Shown piece by piece: positions 1-14,787 of a DNA stretch of 64,000 bases (positions are counted from its first letter, which is position 1; every line of letters begins with the position of its first letter). The stretch lies in the NCBI GenBank assembly GCA_043228905.1, contig JBHGNT010000001.1:29450001-29514000 (forward strand), read 5' to 3'. The DNA is from Azolla caroliniana (Eukaryota > Polypodiophyta). Both the position numbers and the translations under genes were made by a program. The notes below the pieces were generated by a model, which did no database searches, was not told the origin of the DNA, and was given only the letters and a program-made list of their open reading frames with translations.

Positions 1-395
1 CATCACTTGTGTAGAAGGTAAATGAATGAGTGTATGTGAATTTCGTAATGAAGTGTATAGAATAATGAAGAAGCAAACTTCTACTTTCTGTAAAAGCAAA
101 TACAAAATTAAATATGTTTTTAGAAAGCACAGTATTCAATCTTGATACAGAATCATGCACATTAATGTACAAAATTCTCTTAGAAATTTTGCAGTTACTT
201 GATAAACATCTAGTTTTCTTAACCTAGCAATTGAATACTCTTGCAGGAAATGTAGGTACGTTTTTAATTCATTAAAGACATAAGCTGTGACATTATGTGT
301 GCCTATAGCATATCATGCAGAACTTAATCGTATTCGCAAAAGAAACTGTGTATATTGAAAATGAAAAGCAATACACGGAGTAGGGTAGGAACAAC
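1..395 (-). other. Intron of the UBP gene reaching the left edge
   Basis: After the exon ending VKMMVK-type block at 396 a GT donor follows, and no reading frame to position 1 resembles the next expected family segment. This stretch is best read as intron. Confidence 0.6.
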
Positions 396-3851
<3,456 letters not shown>

Positions 3852-3862
3852 GGGGCGTCTTT

Positions 3863-3956
3863 GGGGGGGGGGGGGGGGGGGGGGGGGTCCTTGAGGTCTT
3901 CTCCCCTTAGAGCTCTCTCTCTCTGTCTCTGTCTCTGTCTCTGTCTCTGTCTCTCT
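3863..3956. repeat. Run of 25 G and adjacent (TCTCTG)n repeat in the UBP 5' leader
   Basis: A pure run of 25 G (3863-3887, plus strand) is followed by a CT/TCTCTG-type microsatellite at about 3913-3956. On the UBP sense strand this is a C run beginning about 12 bases upstream of the ATG, preceded by a GAGACA-type purine repeat. Both probably lie in the 5' untranslated region or core promoter. Length may be uncertain because such runs are hard to sequence. Confidence 0.85.
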
Positions 3957-4094
3957 GGTGGGTGACTCGTGAGCTTGCTTGCTGCTTGCTTTCTTTTTGA
4001 TGTTGCTTCAGAGAAGGAAGGAAGGAAGGAAGAAGAAGAATGACAAGTGTGTTTTTTTCTCTTAAAGAAGGGAAGGGGAAGGGGAAGTGTTATA

Positions 4095-4170
4095 CTGTAT
4101 ACATATATGTATCATGTATACATACATGTATATATACGTGTATGTATACATGTATGTATGTATGTATGTA
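4095..4170. repeat. CATA/TATG microsatellite
   Basis: Alternating TATG, CATA and TGTA units over about 75 bases, ending in several perfect TATG units. Similar repeats recur at 34020-34100 and 49960-50310. Confidence 0.85.
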
Positions 4171-4432
4171 CGCATCCATTTCTCCTTCTCCTTTGGCCGA
4201 GGGACCTAGTACCCCAGAACCATGCCTTCTTCAAGACCCCCAAAAAAACCGTCGGAAATATCCGGGACCTCCCCCCCGCCCAAAGAGGTCGTCAATAGAA
4301 CCGGTCGAGCCCCAATCAGTCCTTCCTGTTTCACCATGTTCTGAGGTTTGCATCTTCGAGAAATTCCGGGAGAATGTAATGGCACTTTGTAACAATCGAT
4401 CCCACTTTGTGCTCGTGATCAACTCGTTGGCC

Positions 4433-4433
<1 letters not shown>

Positions 4434-4469
<36 letters not shown>
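4434..4469. repeat. Homopolymer run of 36 C
   Basis: Uninterrupted run of 36 C on the plus strand, roughly 550 bp from the 25-G run and opposite in base, so the two could in principle pair. Confidence 0.9.
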
Positions 4470-4470
<1 letters not shown>

Positions 4471-7017
4471 TGAGGATGCAAGCTAAGCTAATCTTCAACT
4501 GAGTTCCTTTCAATATCTTTGAGGTGATGACCATTGTTAATATGATCGACATAAGAAACCTAGTTTGCTATTAAATAAATGTTCATATGGTGCATTTCGT
4601 GGTTTGAAAGTGAATGGAAGCGAGAAGAGGTCGAGGATTGTATGTAGATAGAGGTATGCATCCCTCTCGTCTCCCTTTTAACTCTACCAAGTTACCCTTC
4701 TATTCGAGCCAATTGTCTCAAAATTGGTGCTTTGAGGAGTCTTGTAGCTTCGTCTTAGTACACTGGTGTTGCGTCCATCCCCTTAGTTGTGGAAGGCAAT
4801 TGGAAAGCCATGCTTTTAGTTGTACGATGTTAGTGCGCGTGATATCAATGAAGAATTATGAACCACAATAATACTTCTATCGGAACACCTTGAAGTTTAC
4901 AAAACACGGATTGCTTTCTCAATATCGTGACGTGTTTATTTGTTTCATAAATTTACAACAACCTACGACCAATCGAATCCTAAAGGATGTAGGGGTTACA
5001 TGACATGTATAAATATGCACCCCTTTCATGTTTGTTGTAGTGAGGAAGGCCTTACTTTGTTGGCATCATCTAATGATTATTTGGGGATTGGTATTTACTC
5101 CATACTTTCCATTTCTACAAATCCATCTATGCAATTTTCTTTTTATTGTTTTTATGAAAATTGTATGTACTTGTTTATAACAAAGTTGTCATTTCTTTGT
5201 ATATTTCCCCCCACTAGAAAACATTTTTGTAATCCAACGATAATTATTGCATTATACTTCATTTTATTATGTATTCCTTTTTATGTATTTGTATTTATAT
5301 ACTCTTTTTTTGGTTGTGTGCGAGTTTTGGCTAGAAATTCTTGCATCAATAAAGTGTTGGTAATTCTACGGAGTATATTGTTATAAGTTATGGTGTTATG
5401 GAAAACAAAACCCTTTTTAAGTGTCAAGAACATCAACATTGTTGATATAATGCTCGAGTATTTTTTTTCAAAGAAAGATGCACCTTAGTATATTACTTGA
5501 AAACTGTACATAGAGAAAACACAAGGAGACATTTCATCTCACTTCTATTGTTGATATAATGCTCATGTTCTTGGATCTTTTGAAATAACGTTGAAATATT
5601 AGCCATATTGTTTACAAGAACTTCGTCAACTTGAATAAATAAAGCTATGGAGTGAAAATGATATTTGTGATTTTTTTATGTCTAAACTATGAGTGTCTCA
5701 ATATTCATATACTCAATCATCATACTTTTTCACAAAGGAAGGAAATGTGTAATGCCAACTATTGTACTTTCATATATTGTAGAAGTGTTAATGGTATAGA
5801 TACTAAAAGCATGGACAATATATTACGCAAAGAGAGAATATACGGTGGCTTTGAGGCAAACAAGCAAGATGGTGTTTTCTAAACCACAATTTATAAGATT
5901 TAATCATGAATGCATTTGTTGATGAGATCCTCAAGTTAAATCTAACATAAACATGATCTAATGGTTAAGCTACTTAGGATTGTTACTTCATCATTTGTTT
6001 CTCTATTTCGAGTTTTGTGTTTCACAAATTAGGGTCTTTGCTTATGAGCTCAAGATCGAGGCTTTCTGTGTTTTTCATGTTAGGATTTAAAGCTCAAACA
6101 TGGTTTACGATTTAGAGTTTAGGACACAAGTTCTAGGCAATGCATTGCCGAATACAACAAAACCATCGAAGAACATTCAAATGACATGATCTCATATGTC
6201 GTTTCCATTTTGAGAGAGGGTTCATGAGGTGGAGTACTGATCAAATAATTTTTTCATCATGTTGATGTAAATTTGCATCGTTGAACTCCTAGTAATAAAA
6301 TTCCATTATGCATATAAATTCACGATTTTGTATGTCATTTACCTCGTCTTCGACTATATATGTAGGGTTTTAGAGCTAATATGCATATGAAGCAACTAAT
6401 TTAGCGTTCAAGGATTGGGACTATAAGGTTTAAAAATGTATGGTTTTAGAGAAATACGTAGTAAACAACTTAGAGTTGTTACATTTGCTTGTGAGAGATT
6501 GAAGGTTTCATCTTCTCTTTCGAGTGATTGGGATGTTTCCATAAAAGAAGAGAAAATCATACTGTTTAAAGCTTTAGCAATGTCCCAGAATACCATGACA
6601 TGACAATATATGAAATAAGTAAAGAGTTTCATAAAACTGAGCACAAACATCATAAATAGATATGGAATAATTTGGGCAACAGAAAGTAGATCGATATTGA
6701 AGCCATGGTTTTGCCTTAACTTACATGGCAAATTTTTTAAATGTTAGGACTATGTTTATTTTCTAGTGATAAAGGCAACCATAAAAGATCCACAGGTCTA
6801 ACATTTAAAATTGCACTGATACATGATCCGACAATGAAACGGAAAAAAGCTGTGGTTCCTCTTCCCAAGCAATGGGATGCAGGGGCAGGGGTATTCTGGT
6901 AATTTATGAAAACTTAACACAGTGGTAGTATGCATGGTGCAGCTATGTATGTACTCAGTGCTGCTGCTTATTTGAAGGCCAGAGGCAGAGGACAGAGGAG
7001 GCAGAGAGGGTGAAGAG

Positions 7018-7167
7018 ATGTTATACTTCGTGGGTTTAGGTTTAGGAGACGAGCAGGACATAACCCTGCGTGGCCTGGAGGTCGTTCGTGGATGCCAGTC
7101 CGTCTACCTGGAAGCTTACACCTCCCTCCTCTGCTTTGGGCTCGGCCATTCTGCCATCTCTACCCTG

Positions 7168-7216
<49 letters not shown>

Positions 7217-10200
7217 GGAGAGAGAAAGAAAGATATATCAACGTCTTCTAAGACCAAAATTGGCCCATGAGACAATTGGTTTACAACAAAAATGCGGTAT
7301 TCATCCATTCATGGAAAGTAGAGAGAGAGAGAAGAGGGATTTTACTATTATCTTTGGAGGTCAAACGTGGCCCATAAGCCAAAGTAATTCATTTTCACTT
7401 TATATGTTGGAATTTTTCCGAGAAAAGAATTTTGCTAGTGAATGTAGAGAGGTCAAAAGAGAGACAAATCCCAGATTCCGCCATCACGTTGGCATGCTTA
7501 TCAATTCGGAACAGCCCATAAAAAGGAAATCATCCCCTCTGTTGCGTCTCTTGATTCATTATTGGAAATCAATGCTCAAAGATCCTCCTTGTATAGCACA
7601 CATGATAGCTTGCAAAGAAATTCTCACCAAGCTTAAATACTGGCTTTTCAAAAGTTATTTTGTGGAGAAGTGAACAGCAAGCTCACTTCAATTTGAATAG
7701 GATGGTGAATCTTATCTTCTCTCTATTTCTTGTGCACGCTTGTCTGAACAATTCGAGCAATTGATTAGAGAGTTTCATGTTCCTGGAGGGTACCATTCTT
7801 TAGGGCAACCATGTCAGATACATTGTGTGTATTGCAACCCTTTGCACACCTAGACTTGGATGCCGTTGCCAATATTGAAATATTAATGATAGGCAGATCC
7901 TAGAGTGTACATATACCAGTCAGGGATATCATTTGCTCATATATAATGAGCCAATGTTGACGGATAAGGTCAACACATTCTGCAAAGGCCACAGTTGGTG
8001 GAAATTCATGATTTTTGTGGTCTGACTTGATAAAACCCTCATTTAACCTATAAAGTATCTGTTTGGTGCATGCTGATAGGTTGGTTCTCACGTGCTGCTG
8101 TATTCTCAAGTAGCAACATTTCAAGTAGGGTTTTTTATCTTGCCTGGTGGCACAACACATCTAGTATCTACTATCATGAGTGTGACATTCTGTTGCAGGG
8201 GGAATCATGCACCCATGCGATCGAATTTTTGTTAACCAAAACTAGAGTCTTTGTGCAATTGGACGTGATGGTTGTGTCGAACTTTCTGTGGTTTTGGGGC
8301 TCTTACCATAGTTAGAATCTATGGAATGTTTTCATCTTTCCCATTCTGGAATGCACAGTCATATTGACAGTTCGAGAGGTCTCTTTCACTGGCAGTTCAG
8401 TACCATTGCCTATTTGGGTCTTATTATCAAGGAAGATTTGTCTCCTTGGCATGCGGCGCTCTTGTGGTTTCTTTGTTAGGAATGTAATAGGTTTGTGACT
8501 TTTGGATTACAAATGCACTGAAATGTGCAGGTCTTTACCTGTCAAGTATGAAGGTTATTAGTATTGCATTTGGATTCAATGATATGCATGCCCATTCAGT
8601 GCTCCTGGTTGTGTTATGCTGGTAAATATTGCCTGGGTATTTGAAAGAATGTTCAAATTTGATACTGCCACTTTGTTACAGGCCGTGGAAGGCCACAGAG
8701 AGAGAGAGGTCATTTTGAAACCAGCTTCTGCAAAGCTATATATATACTGTGGCTGTTTAGAGCTTTTTGTTTCAGATGGGAGGAATGCATAGAATTTTTT
8801 GAGAGACATGTTATTATTTTTGAAATTAGCTTCTATGAAGTGATATATTGATATGGGTTATTTGTTACTGCAGGAGAAACTTTATGGCCGACGTGTAATT
8901 TTAGCTGATAGAGAAACAGTTGAACAAGGTGCAGATCAAATATTAGAGCAGGCCAAATCTTCTGATGTTGCTTTTCTTATTGTTGGAGATCCATTCGGGT
9001 AGTTTTCTGTTATTATAGAGCTTTCCGGCTGTTTTATGTTCTTGTGACAACTTCGATGAATGAGATATGATAAATCTGGAACCCTTTTTGATGAATATTC
9101 ATTAGTGTCATGAAAGAAAACTATTAACCTGGATTTGCAAAGCATCCCGAAAGAGCCTCATTGCTACCATTGAATTTTTATTCTGGAGGTCTATATAGTA
9201 TGTGCATACTTGATCAAGAATTTATTTTAACTTTGGTGGTTGTTGACATTACAAACTGTGGGCTTTGGATTAGAGGGTTATATAGTCTCATTGGCATCGA
9301 GTGTTGTTAGTAGCAACAACACTCGATGGAGCTTGCCAAGATAGAGAAATATTTCACTATGCAGATGTATAATTTCTTTATCTATCTATAAAATAATTTG
9401 CTTATAATAAATAGGGCATCGTTACAAAAGTAATTATGATTAGACTACAACAGTTTTTAAATAATTGACAGCGCAACGACACACACAGATCTCGTTGTTC
9501 GGGCATGGAAAATGGATGTGAAAGTGCAAGTAATACATAATGCATCAGTTATGAATGCAGTTGGTGCTTGTGGATTACAGTTGTATCGCTTTGGAGAAGC
9601 CATCTCCATCCCTTTCTTCACAGATACATGGAGGCCAGACAGTTTCTATGACAAAATAAAATCCAATAGACTTCTTGGTCTTCATACTTTATGCCTCCTA
9701 GGTGAAGCTTAACAAGACATTTATTATCTTCTAATCTTTTTAAAATTTTCCAAATGTCGAGCTGAGCTAACATACCTCAGATTGTGGGATTTTATAGATA
9801 TAAGAGTGAAGGAGCCTACAATAGAATCTCTATGCAGGTAATGCAACTTTATAAGTGAATGATGTTGCTAAGGTGAATAAGGAAGAAAGAAGAAAGAAGA
9901 AAGAAGAAAGAAAATATTGTCTTTGAAGATGCTGCAAATGCTTAACTAGACTAAAAAAACGTTGCCAGTGAAATAGTTATTGTTTTGTATCTAAAAAAGT
10001 TGAACGTGGCCTATAATGATTAAGTTACTTAAATGTAAATGAATGATGTTATAGTGAATATATTACTTGGAAGGAAAGAAAGATAGAGAGGGCCAAGTGC
10101 TAGTAATGTCTCTAATGTTGCCAAAGTGTTTAACCTGAAGAGACATAGAAAATCTTTTACAATCATGATGTCATGCGATAATGCTCTATGTGCAATCATG

Positions 10201-10652
10201 TTTGGATGAATTTTTCATTGGCATGGTGGGATAGGGGGAAGAAGGAATACGAACCCCCAAGATATATGACAATCAATACAGCAATAGAGCAATTGCTCGA
10301 GGTTGAGGAGGGCCAACAGGGTGGTGGTATGTATATGTTCTTCACATGAAGTATCAAATATATATTTTGTTTTGTGGTTCTTGTAAAGTTATAGACCAGG
10401 GTATAAACAGAATGAAGTTCTTGTGTTATTTTAACATCTCGTTTTTTGTTTTCAGCTTACGATGAAACAACGCTTTGTGTGGGGTTAGCTCGCTTAGGCA
10501 ACACAACACAAAAGATTGTTTCAGGTCAGATGAAGGATCTTATCAAGGTAGAATTTGGGCCACCACTCCATTGCTTAGTCATTCCAGGCAATACACATCC
10601 GATGGAAGATGAGATGCTTTCCTTTTTTGCCATAGAGAGGACTACTAGTTAG
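7018..10652 (+). CDS. DPH5: Diphthine methyl ester synthase (DPH5)
   Basis: AdoMet-dependent methyltransferase that builds the diphthine intermediate on the conserved His of elongation factor 2, in the cytosol. Coding exons: 7018-7167, 8874-8998, 9472-9701, 9798-9837, 10235-10326, 10456-10652; phases agree and give 277 aa, the usual family length. Start [16 protein letters not shown] has the N-terminal AdoMet-binding GLGLGD loop. Other family blocks are [64 protein letters not shown] and [10 protein letters not shown]. The C-terminal exon contains [11 protein letters not shown], typical of DPH5. The ATG is the first in frame and matches the family start exactly. Intron 1 begins directly with a long (AG)n tract; intron 4 holds an AAAGAAG repeat. 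Full length and apparently functional. Confidence 0.96.
7170..7265. repeat. (AG)n microsatellite plus short dispersed repeat in DPH5 intron 1
   Basis: A run of about 21 AG units starts inside the splice donor at 7170 and ends near 7212. It is followed by a unique-looking stretch (about 7238-7261, cgtcttctaagaccaaaatt) that recurs nearly unchanged next to the (GA)n tract in the costars intron at about 13265-13284. Confidence 0.8.
9295..9328. repeat. Perfect 14-bp hairpin in DPH5 intron 2
   Basis: Arms 9295-9308 (catcgagtgttgtt) and 9315-9328 are exact reverse complements around a 6-base loop. Too short for a typical plant pre-miRNA; function unknown. Confidence 0.85.
9889..9911. repeat. AAAGAAG microsatellite in DPH5 intron 4
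   Basis: Several units of gaaagaa/aaagaag just downstream of exon 4. No coding frame. Confidence 0.75.
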
Positions 10653-12440
10653 TGTGGCTTTTCATATTAAGTCATTATTTTGGGAGAAACTCAATATCGT
10701 AATATATGCAGTGCTTAGCTTAACAAATAATTGTTTGTATTTGCACTCTGCGACGCCGAAGAATTGTTTTTGTAGAGCTTTCAATATCTTTTATTCCTCC
10801 ATTTTAAGCATTTTTTAAAACTATGCAAAGCAATGACATCCTTCAGTTATGGACAATGTAATTTGAAACCTTTTTATTCTTATTATGTGTTTATGTAATT
10901 AGTTTAAGATGGTAACAATTAAACATCAATTAAGGACTTGTAATTCACATGATTGAATGGCTAAATTTAAAACATTGAAAATTTTCATGTGCATATTGAT
11001 GTGGATAAATCTAAATTAATGTGATGTATAGTGGTTTATTTCACACCAATGTTGAGAATATATATATATAGATAGATAGATAGATGTTTGTGGCTGTAAA
11101 ATTTTTGAGAAAAGAATTGCAACCATGATTCTCAAGTTTTCTTTTACAAAATATTACGCATTTTGATATTGTATTGTCTTAATTCACATACAGCTCACAA
11201 TTGATCCTTTATGCTCATACTTAATACCCAAATTATTGGAGTTTTAGTGTGGGTGTTTTGGGCAACTGATTCAATCATCATAAACAATTCAACCAAGGTA
11301 TGTGATTCATCAATTATTTGAAATTTTACTTTTGTTCATTAGGAGCAAATCAAATTATTTCCATTGTATTAGAGGGGGAAAGGAGAAAATGAGAGCAACC
11401 CTCAAGGGATTAACTTGAATGGTTAAGATTTTGGTTTCCAAATCTATAGTTCATATATTAACAACATTGGAGACATGTGATGTATCAATTGTTTGATTAA
11501 TTGAAAATAAACTTATTCCATTTCATGATAAATCATTTGATTTCAATTGTGTTGGGTGAAAGACAAAAAACAAGAGTAAATTTCAACAAAAAGGATAATT
11601 CTACAAGAGAATGAACTATATCTATAATTTGGTTTTGGGAAATGTAATGCATATACTCGCCAAATATATGCGTAAATATTCCTTGAAGCTTTATTCAGAC
11701 TCTTGCGTATTTAGCTTCTCAAAATATTCTTTATTTTCTCTTTTCCTTTTTGTACCATAAAGCAAAGTGTTTTCTTTTGTGTGATACCTTAGAAGCAACC
11801 CATGTTTATAGGTACTATGAATGTGGATTCCAATCTCATTGACCGCGTCAATTAGATAGACGACCTTATAGAGTCCCCCATATGACACTCTGGTGCCCTC
11901 TTAATGACCTTATCAAAACCTTGGCCTTTGCGGTGTTTGCTTGAATAATATTATCATTCGATCTTCAACTCCATTTTCCCTCCTCTTAGGAACGTTGCGT
12001 TGTCTCACTTGTTTCAGGGAGATAATGCATCTTGACATGATCTTACCAAATGTTGTCCACATACAGAATGTCGAATCTTTAGAGGAATATTTTCATCGAG
12101 TAATGACCACCAGGATTCCCGTGCACCAAACCAAAATATTGCATCATAGATATCCATTTCCTCAAATGCGATTCAGGTTTTTAATGGCCTTACAAGACGT
12201 CCCTCTCCCTACGTAGGCATATACGATAGGTAGAGGAGACTAAAAAGTGTTGTAACTAAGTGGATTTTACATACAATTAATATAATTACGTGTTTTTACC
12301 AAAGAGAGAGGGGGGGGGGGGGTATTTGTGGGGTGTATGGGGGAGGGGTAGTCTTTGTCAATTTCCAAAACTGGAAGCATAATAACAAAGAAAACAGAGT
12401 GCTCCTCTCCTTGTCCCTCTCTCTCTCTCTCTCTGCAAAC
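10653..12440. other. Intergenic region between DPH5 and the costars gene
   Basis: AT-rich sequence without a supportable gene. It includes a TA/GATA microsatellite near 11059-11084, a weak tRNA-Leu-like motif near 11410-11440 that may be SINE debris, a 13-G run at 12310-12322, and a CT tract at 12417-12434 just before the costars ATG. Open frames at 11691-11888 and 11941-12216 show no family similarity that I recognise. Confidence 0.55.
12417..12434 (+). promoter_or_regulatory. CT tract in the costars 5' leader
   Basis: A CT microsatellite ends 6 bases before the ATG. Pyrimidine-rich leaders are common near plant transcription starts; a regulatory role is inferred only. Confidence 0.4.
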
Positions 12441-12526
12441 ATGAATGTGGAGGAGGAGATCCAACAGCTGAAGCTGCAGATCCAACGGCTAGGATCTCCC
12501 TTACCCGATGGAACTTACTCGGTGAG

Positions 12527-12565
<39 letters not shown>

Positions 12566-13226
12566 CAATAATATTCAGCCAGTTCGTATTTTCAATGTTA
12601 GTGAGGATGCGTGCATTAGTTTGATTGGACATCTTGCCTGCTTCAGCATGGGTGCGGGATTACGATCTTGGTTATAAAAAGGCGGCCCTCTTTGATTTTC
12701 CCAATATTTAGTATTAATGTGGCTGCAATAGTAGTGAAACTTATACCAAATTGAACCTTTTCTCCATCTCCATTTCATGTGAAAGTATTCCATTTTGTGG
12801 CTGAATAAATCATGAACTCATGTTCTCCGCTACCTTTCATTTCTTCTATGTGCACATCCAGATGTTGTCCTACACCATGTCTTGGACCTAGCTGGATAAA
12901 AGAAATTTGCTTTTGTTGTTTTTCTGTGGTAATCATCCATCCAATTTCCTATGAAGCCTTGGGGAGGCAATTTCGAGGCATTTTTCTTCCTGCAATATGT
13001 ACCTATAAACTAGAAGATATCTAGAAGATTTGAGTACCAGGTTGTGCCCTTAAACTTTAAATGACCATGAGATTTTGCTGAAATATGTCTTCCCCAAACC
13101 TGAGTTCCAAAAATCATGAATCAAATATTATGGCTCCCATCTTTGGGTTGTGGTACATGCTCTCAAATTCTTAGTTTTGATTTGTGCCCCGACTTCCATT
13201 CTCTTAGTTAGTTATTTGTTCACATG

Positions 13227-13260
<34 letters not shown>

Positions 13261-13465
13261 TTAACGTCTTCTAAAACCAAAATTGATTATCTCGTTTTAG
13301 GTGAAGTTTGGTGTGTTGTTTAATGATGACCAGTGTGCGAATCTTTTTGAGGCACTTCTGGGTACATTACGAGCTGCAAAGAAACGCAAGATTGTGAAGT
13401 TTGAAGGAGAGCTTCTTTTGCAGGGAGTCCATAACAATGTAGAGATATATCTGTTGAAGACATAA
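12441..13465 (+). CDS. Costars-family (ABRACL-like) small protein
   Basis: Costars proteins are about 80-residue alpha/beta proteins linked to actin dynamics in animals and amoebae; the plant role is poorly known. Coding exons 12441-12521 and 13301-13465 encode 81 aa, the normal family length. The protein begins MNVEEEIQQLKLQIQRLG, then PDGTYS, and exon 2 gives VKFGVLFNDDQCANLFEALL, GTLRAAKKRKIVKFEGELLL and QGVHNNVEIYLLKT. This matches the costars domain over its whole length. The splice falls between S and V with an intact gtgagt donor and tttag acceptor. The intron carries a long CT tract next to the donor and a long GA tract near the acceptor. Confidence 0.95.
12529..12560. repeat. (CT)n microsatellite next to costars donor site
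   Basis: About 16 CT units starting 7 bases inside the intron, on the coding strand. Complementary to the GA tract at the other end of the same intron. Confidence 0.9.
13226..13290. repeat. (GA)n microsatellite and shared motif near costars acceptor site
   Basis: About 16 GA units followed by a 20-odd-base motif (cgtcttctaaaaccaaaatt) that also follows the AG tract in DPH5 intron 1. The tract ends about 40 bases before the 3' splice site. Confidence 0.85.
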
Positions 13466-13539
13466 GCACAGTTCTATGCGAATCTACAATAAGTCAGCGC
13501 ATAGTTGAAAACGAAGAGGTTCTTGAATTTGTGTATTGT

Positions 13540-13673
13540 GACTAAGATTGAAGACAAATATTGTCCAATACATTTCTATTATATTGTTGAGTAAGAACAT
13601 GACAGGGACTAAGATTGAAGACAAATATTGTACAATACATTTCTATTATATTGTTGAGTAAGAACATGACAGG
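13540..13673. repeat. 67-bp direct tandem duplication downstream of costars gene
   Basis: Copies 13540-13606 and 13607-13673 are adjacent and differ at one base (tcc versus tac). Probably a recent duplication within or just after the 3' untranslated region. Confidence 0.92.
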
Positions 13674-14012
13674 TTGTTTCACCATTAAATGGATGTCCCA
13701 AATGAAGCTCTAACTTTGTAATGTACTGCATCTACCATGGCATTAAAAATAGTATTATGACAAGCATACGGAACACTGAATGTCGCTTATTTTCATCATC
13801 CCTAATCATCTTGGGCTCAATGGCAATGACAAGCTCTGAGTCAGTCTCACTCTACGTTTGGCTACTTCATTTATTTCCTAAGGCCAATAATATGTCAACA
13901 AGATCTCAATATCCTACATGCTTTTTGTGCACATGAAGACTGCAAGGAGCTTCATTTATATGCCAAGGTAAGTGAATGCGTGTTCGTTCACTGTTCAATA
14001 AACATGTTACTT

Positions 14013-14100
14013 TGCTTAGTGTAATGGAGTGACACAGAGACAATCAAGCATCAAAGACCTCGTCCAACAACCCATCTGTGTCACTCCATTACACTAAGCA
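14013..14100. repeat. Perfect 26-bp inverted repeat
   Basis: Arms 14013-14038 and 14075-14100 are exact reverse complements separated by 36 bases. It lies between two convergent genes. It could be a small MITE-like element, a hairpin RNA or a bidirectional 3' end structure. Confidence 0.9.
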
Positions 14101-14787
14101 ACCATGCAGATTTATTCCTTTCACAACTCATCACATACATATTTGTTATGCACATCATGCTTGTAATCTATCCTAGTTCTTGTGCTAATAGTGTAAATTG
14201 ACCTTCAATTAATCATTCCATATAAACCTTCAGAAAATGTATACTCAGATCGTACTCATATTTGTATAATAATTATTCATAGGTGGATTTCAGCATCTAT
14301 TAGATGATATAATAATATCTTTCTTTCTTTCTTTCTTTCTTCATATACCTCAGAATGCTGACACATATAGGGAGGACCATATCCCATTCACTAAACTCAA
14401 CACAGAAATGGATCACAACAATGTCTTCTCTACATGCAAGGAACAAACACTTTGGATTCGATAACAGATTAGTGTTATTGCTATTATCATTATATTTATT
14501 TAGTGCATGTCTCTTTTACATCAGTTCCTAAATGGTTTTCTCTGATGAGAATTACAGAGATACAATTGTAGGGTCGATGTAAACAATAAGTTGCATTGAT
14601 AGCTTCCCATGAGATAGATCCTTTCTATCCTTGGAAGAAGAAGAATAATGGACTTAAAATGTCCAAATCAAATAATTACATACGCAGGATTATAGATATA
14701 CATACCAAAAAATGTCGTACATGATAATGGCTACAAATAGAAATGATATACAATGATGAGATAAAACAGGATTGTCCTTTTGGGGCC

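Larger units (their letters stand above)
3852..7017. other. Intergenic region between UBP (minus) and DPH5 (plus)
   Basis: Divergent promoter region of about 3.2 kb. It holds the G and C homopolymer runs, a CATA/TATG microsatellite at about 4095-4170, and AT-rich sequence. Open frames such as 4940-5386 show no recognisable domain and no splice or codon pattern supporting a gene. A segment near 5940-6000 has a faint tRNA-like 'taatggttaag' motif that may be an old SINE. Confidence 0.6.
13466..14787. other. Intergenic region between costars (plus) and alpha-amylase (minus)
   Basis: Convergent 3' ends. Holds the 67-bp duplication, the 26-bp inverted repeat and a short (TTTC)n microsatellite at about 14322-14342. 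No gene seen. Confidence 0.6.

Noticed and set aside
4940-5386. 148-residue open frame between UBP and DPH5
   Set aside because: No recognised domain, AT-rich composition like the surroundings, no splice or start context; likely chance.
7092-7673. 193-residue plus-strand frame overlapping DPH5 exon 1
   Set aside because: Wrong frame of exon 1 followed by translated (AG)n (Glu/Arg repeats) in intron 1.
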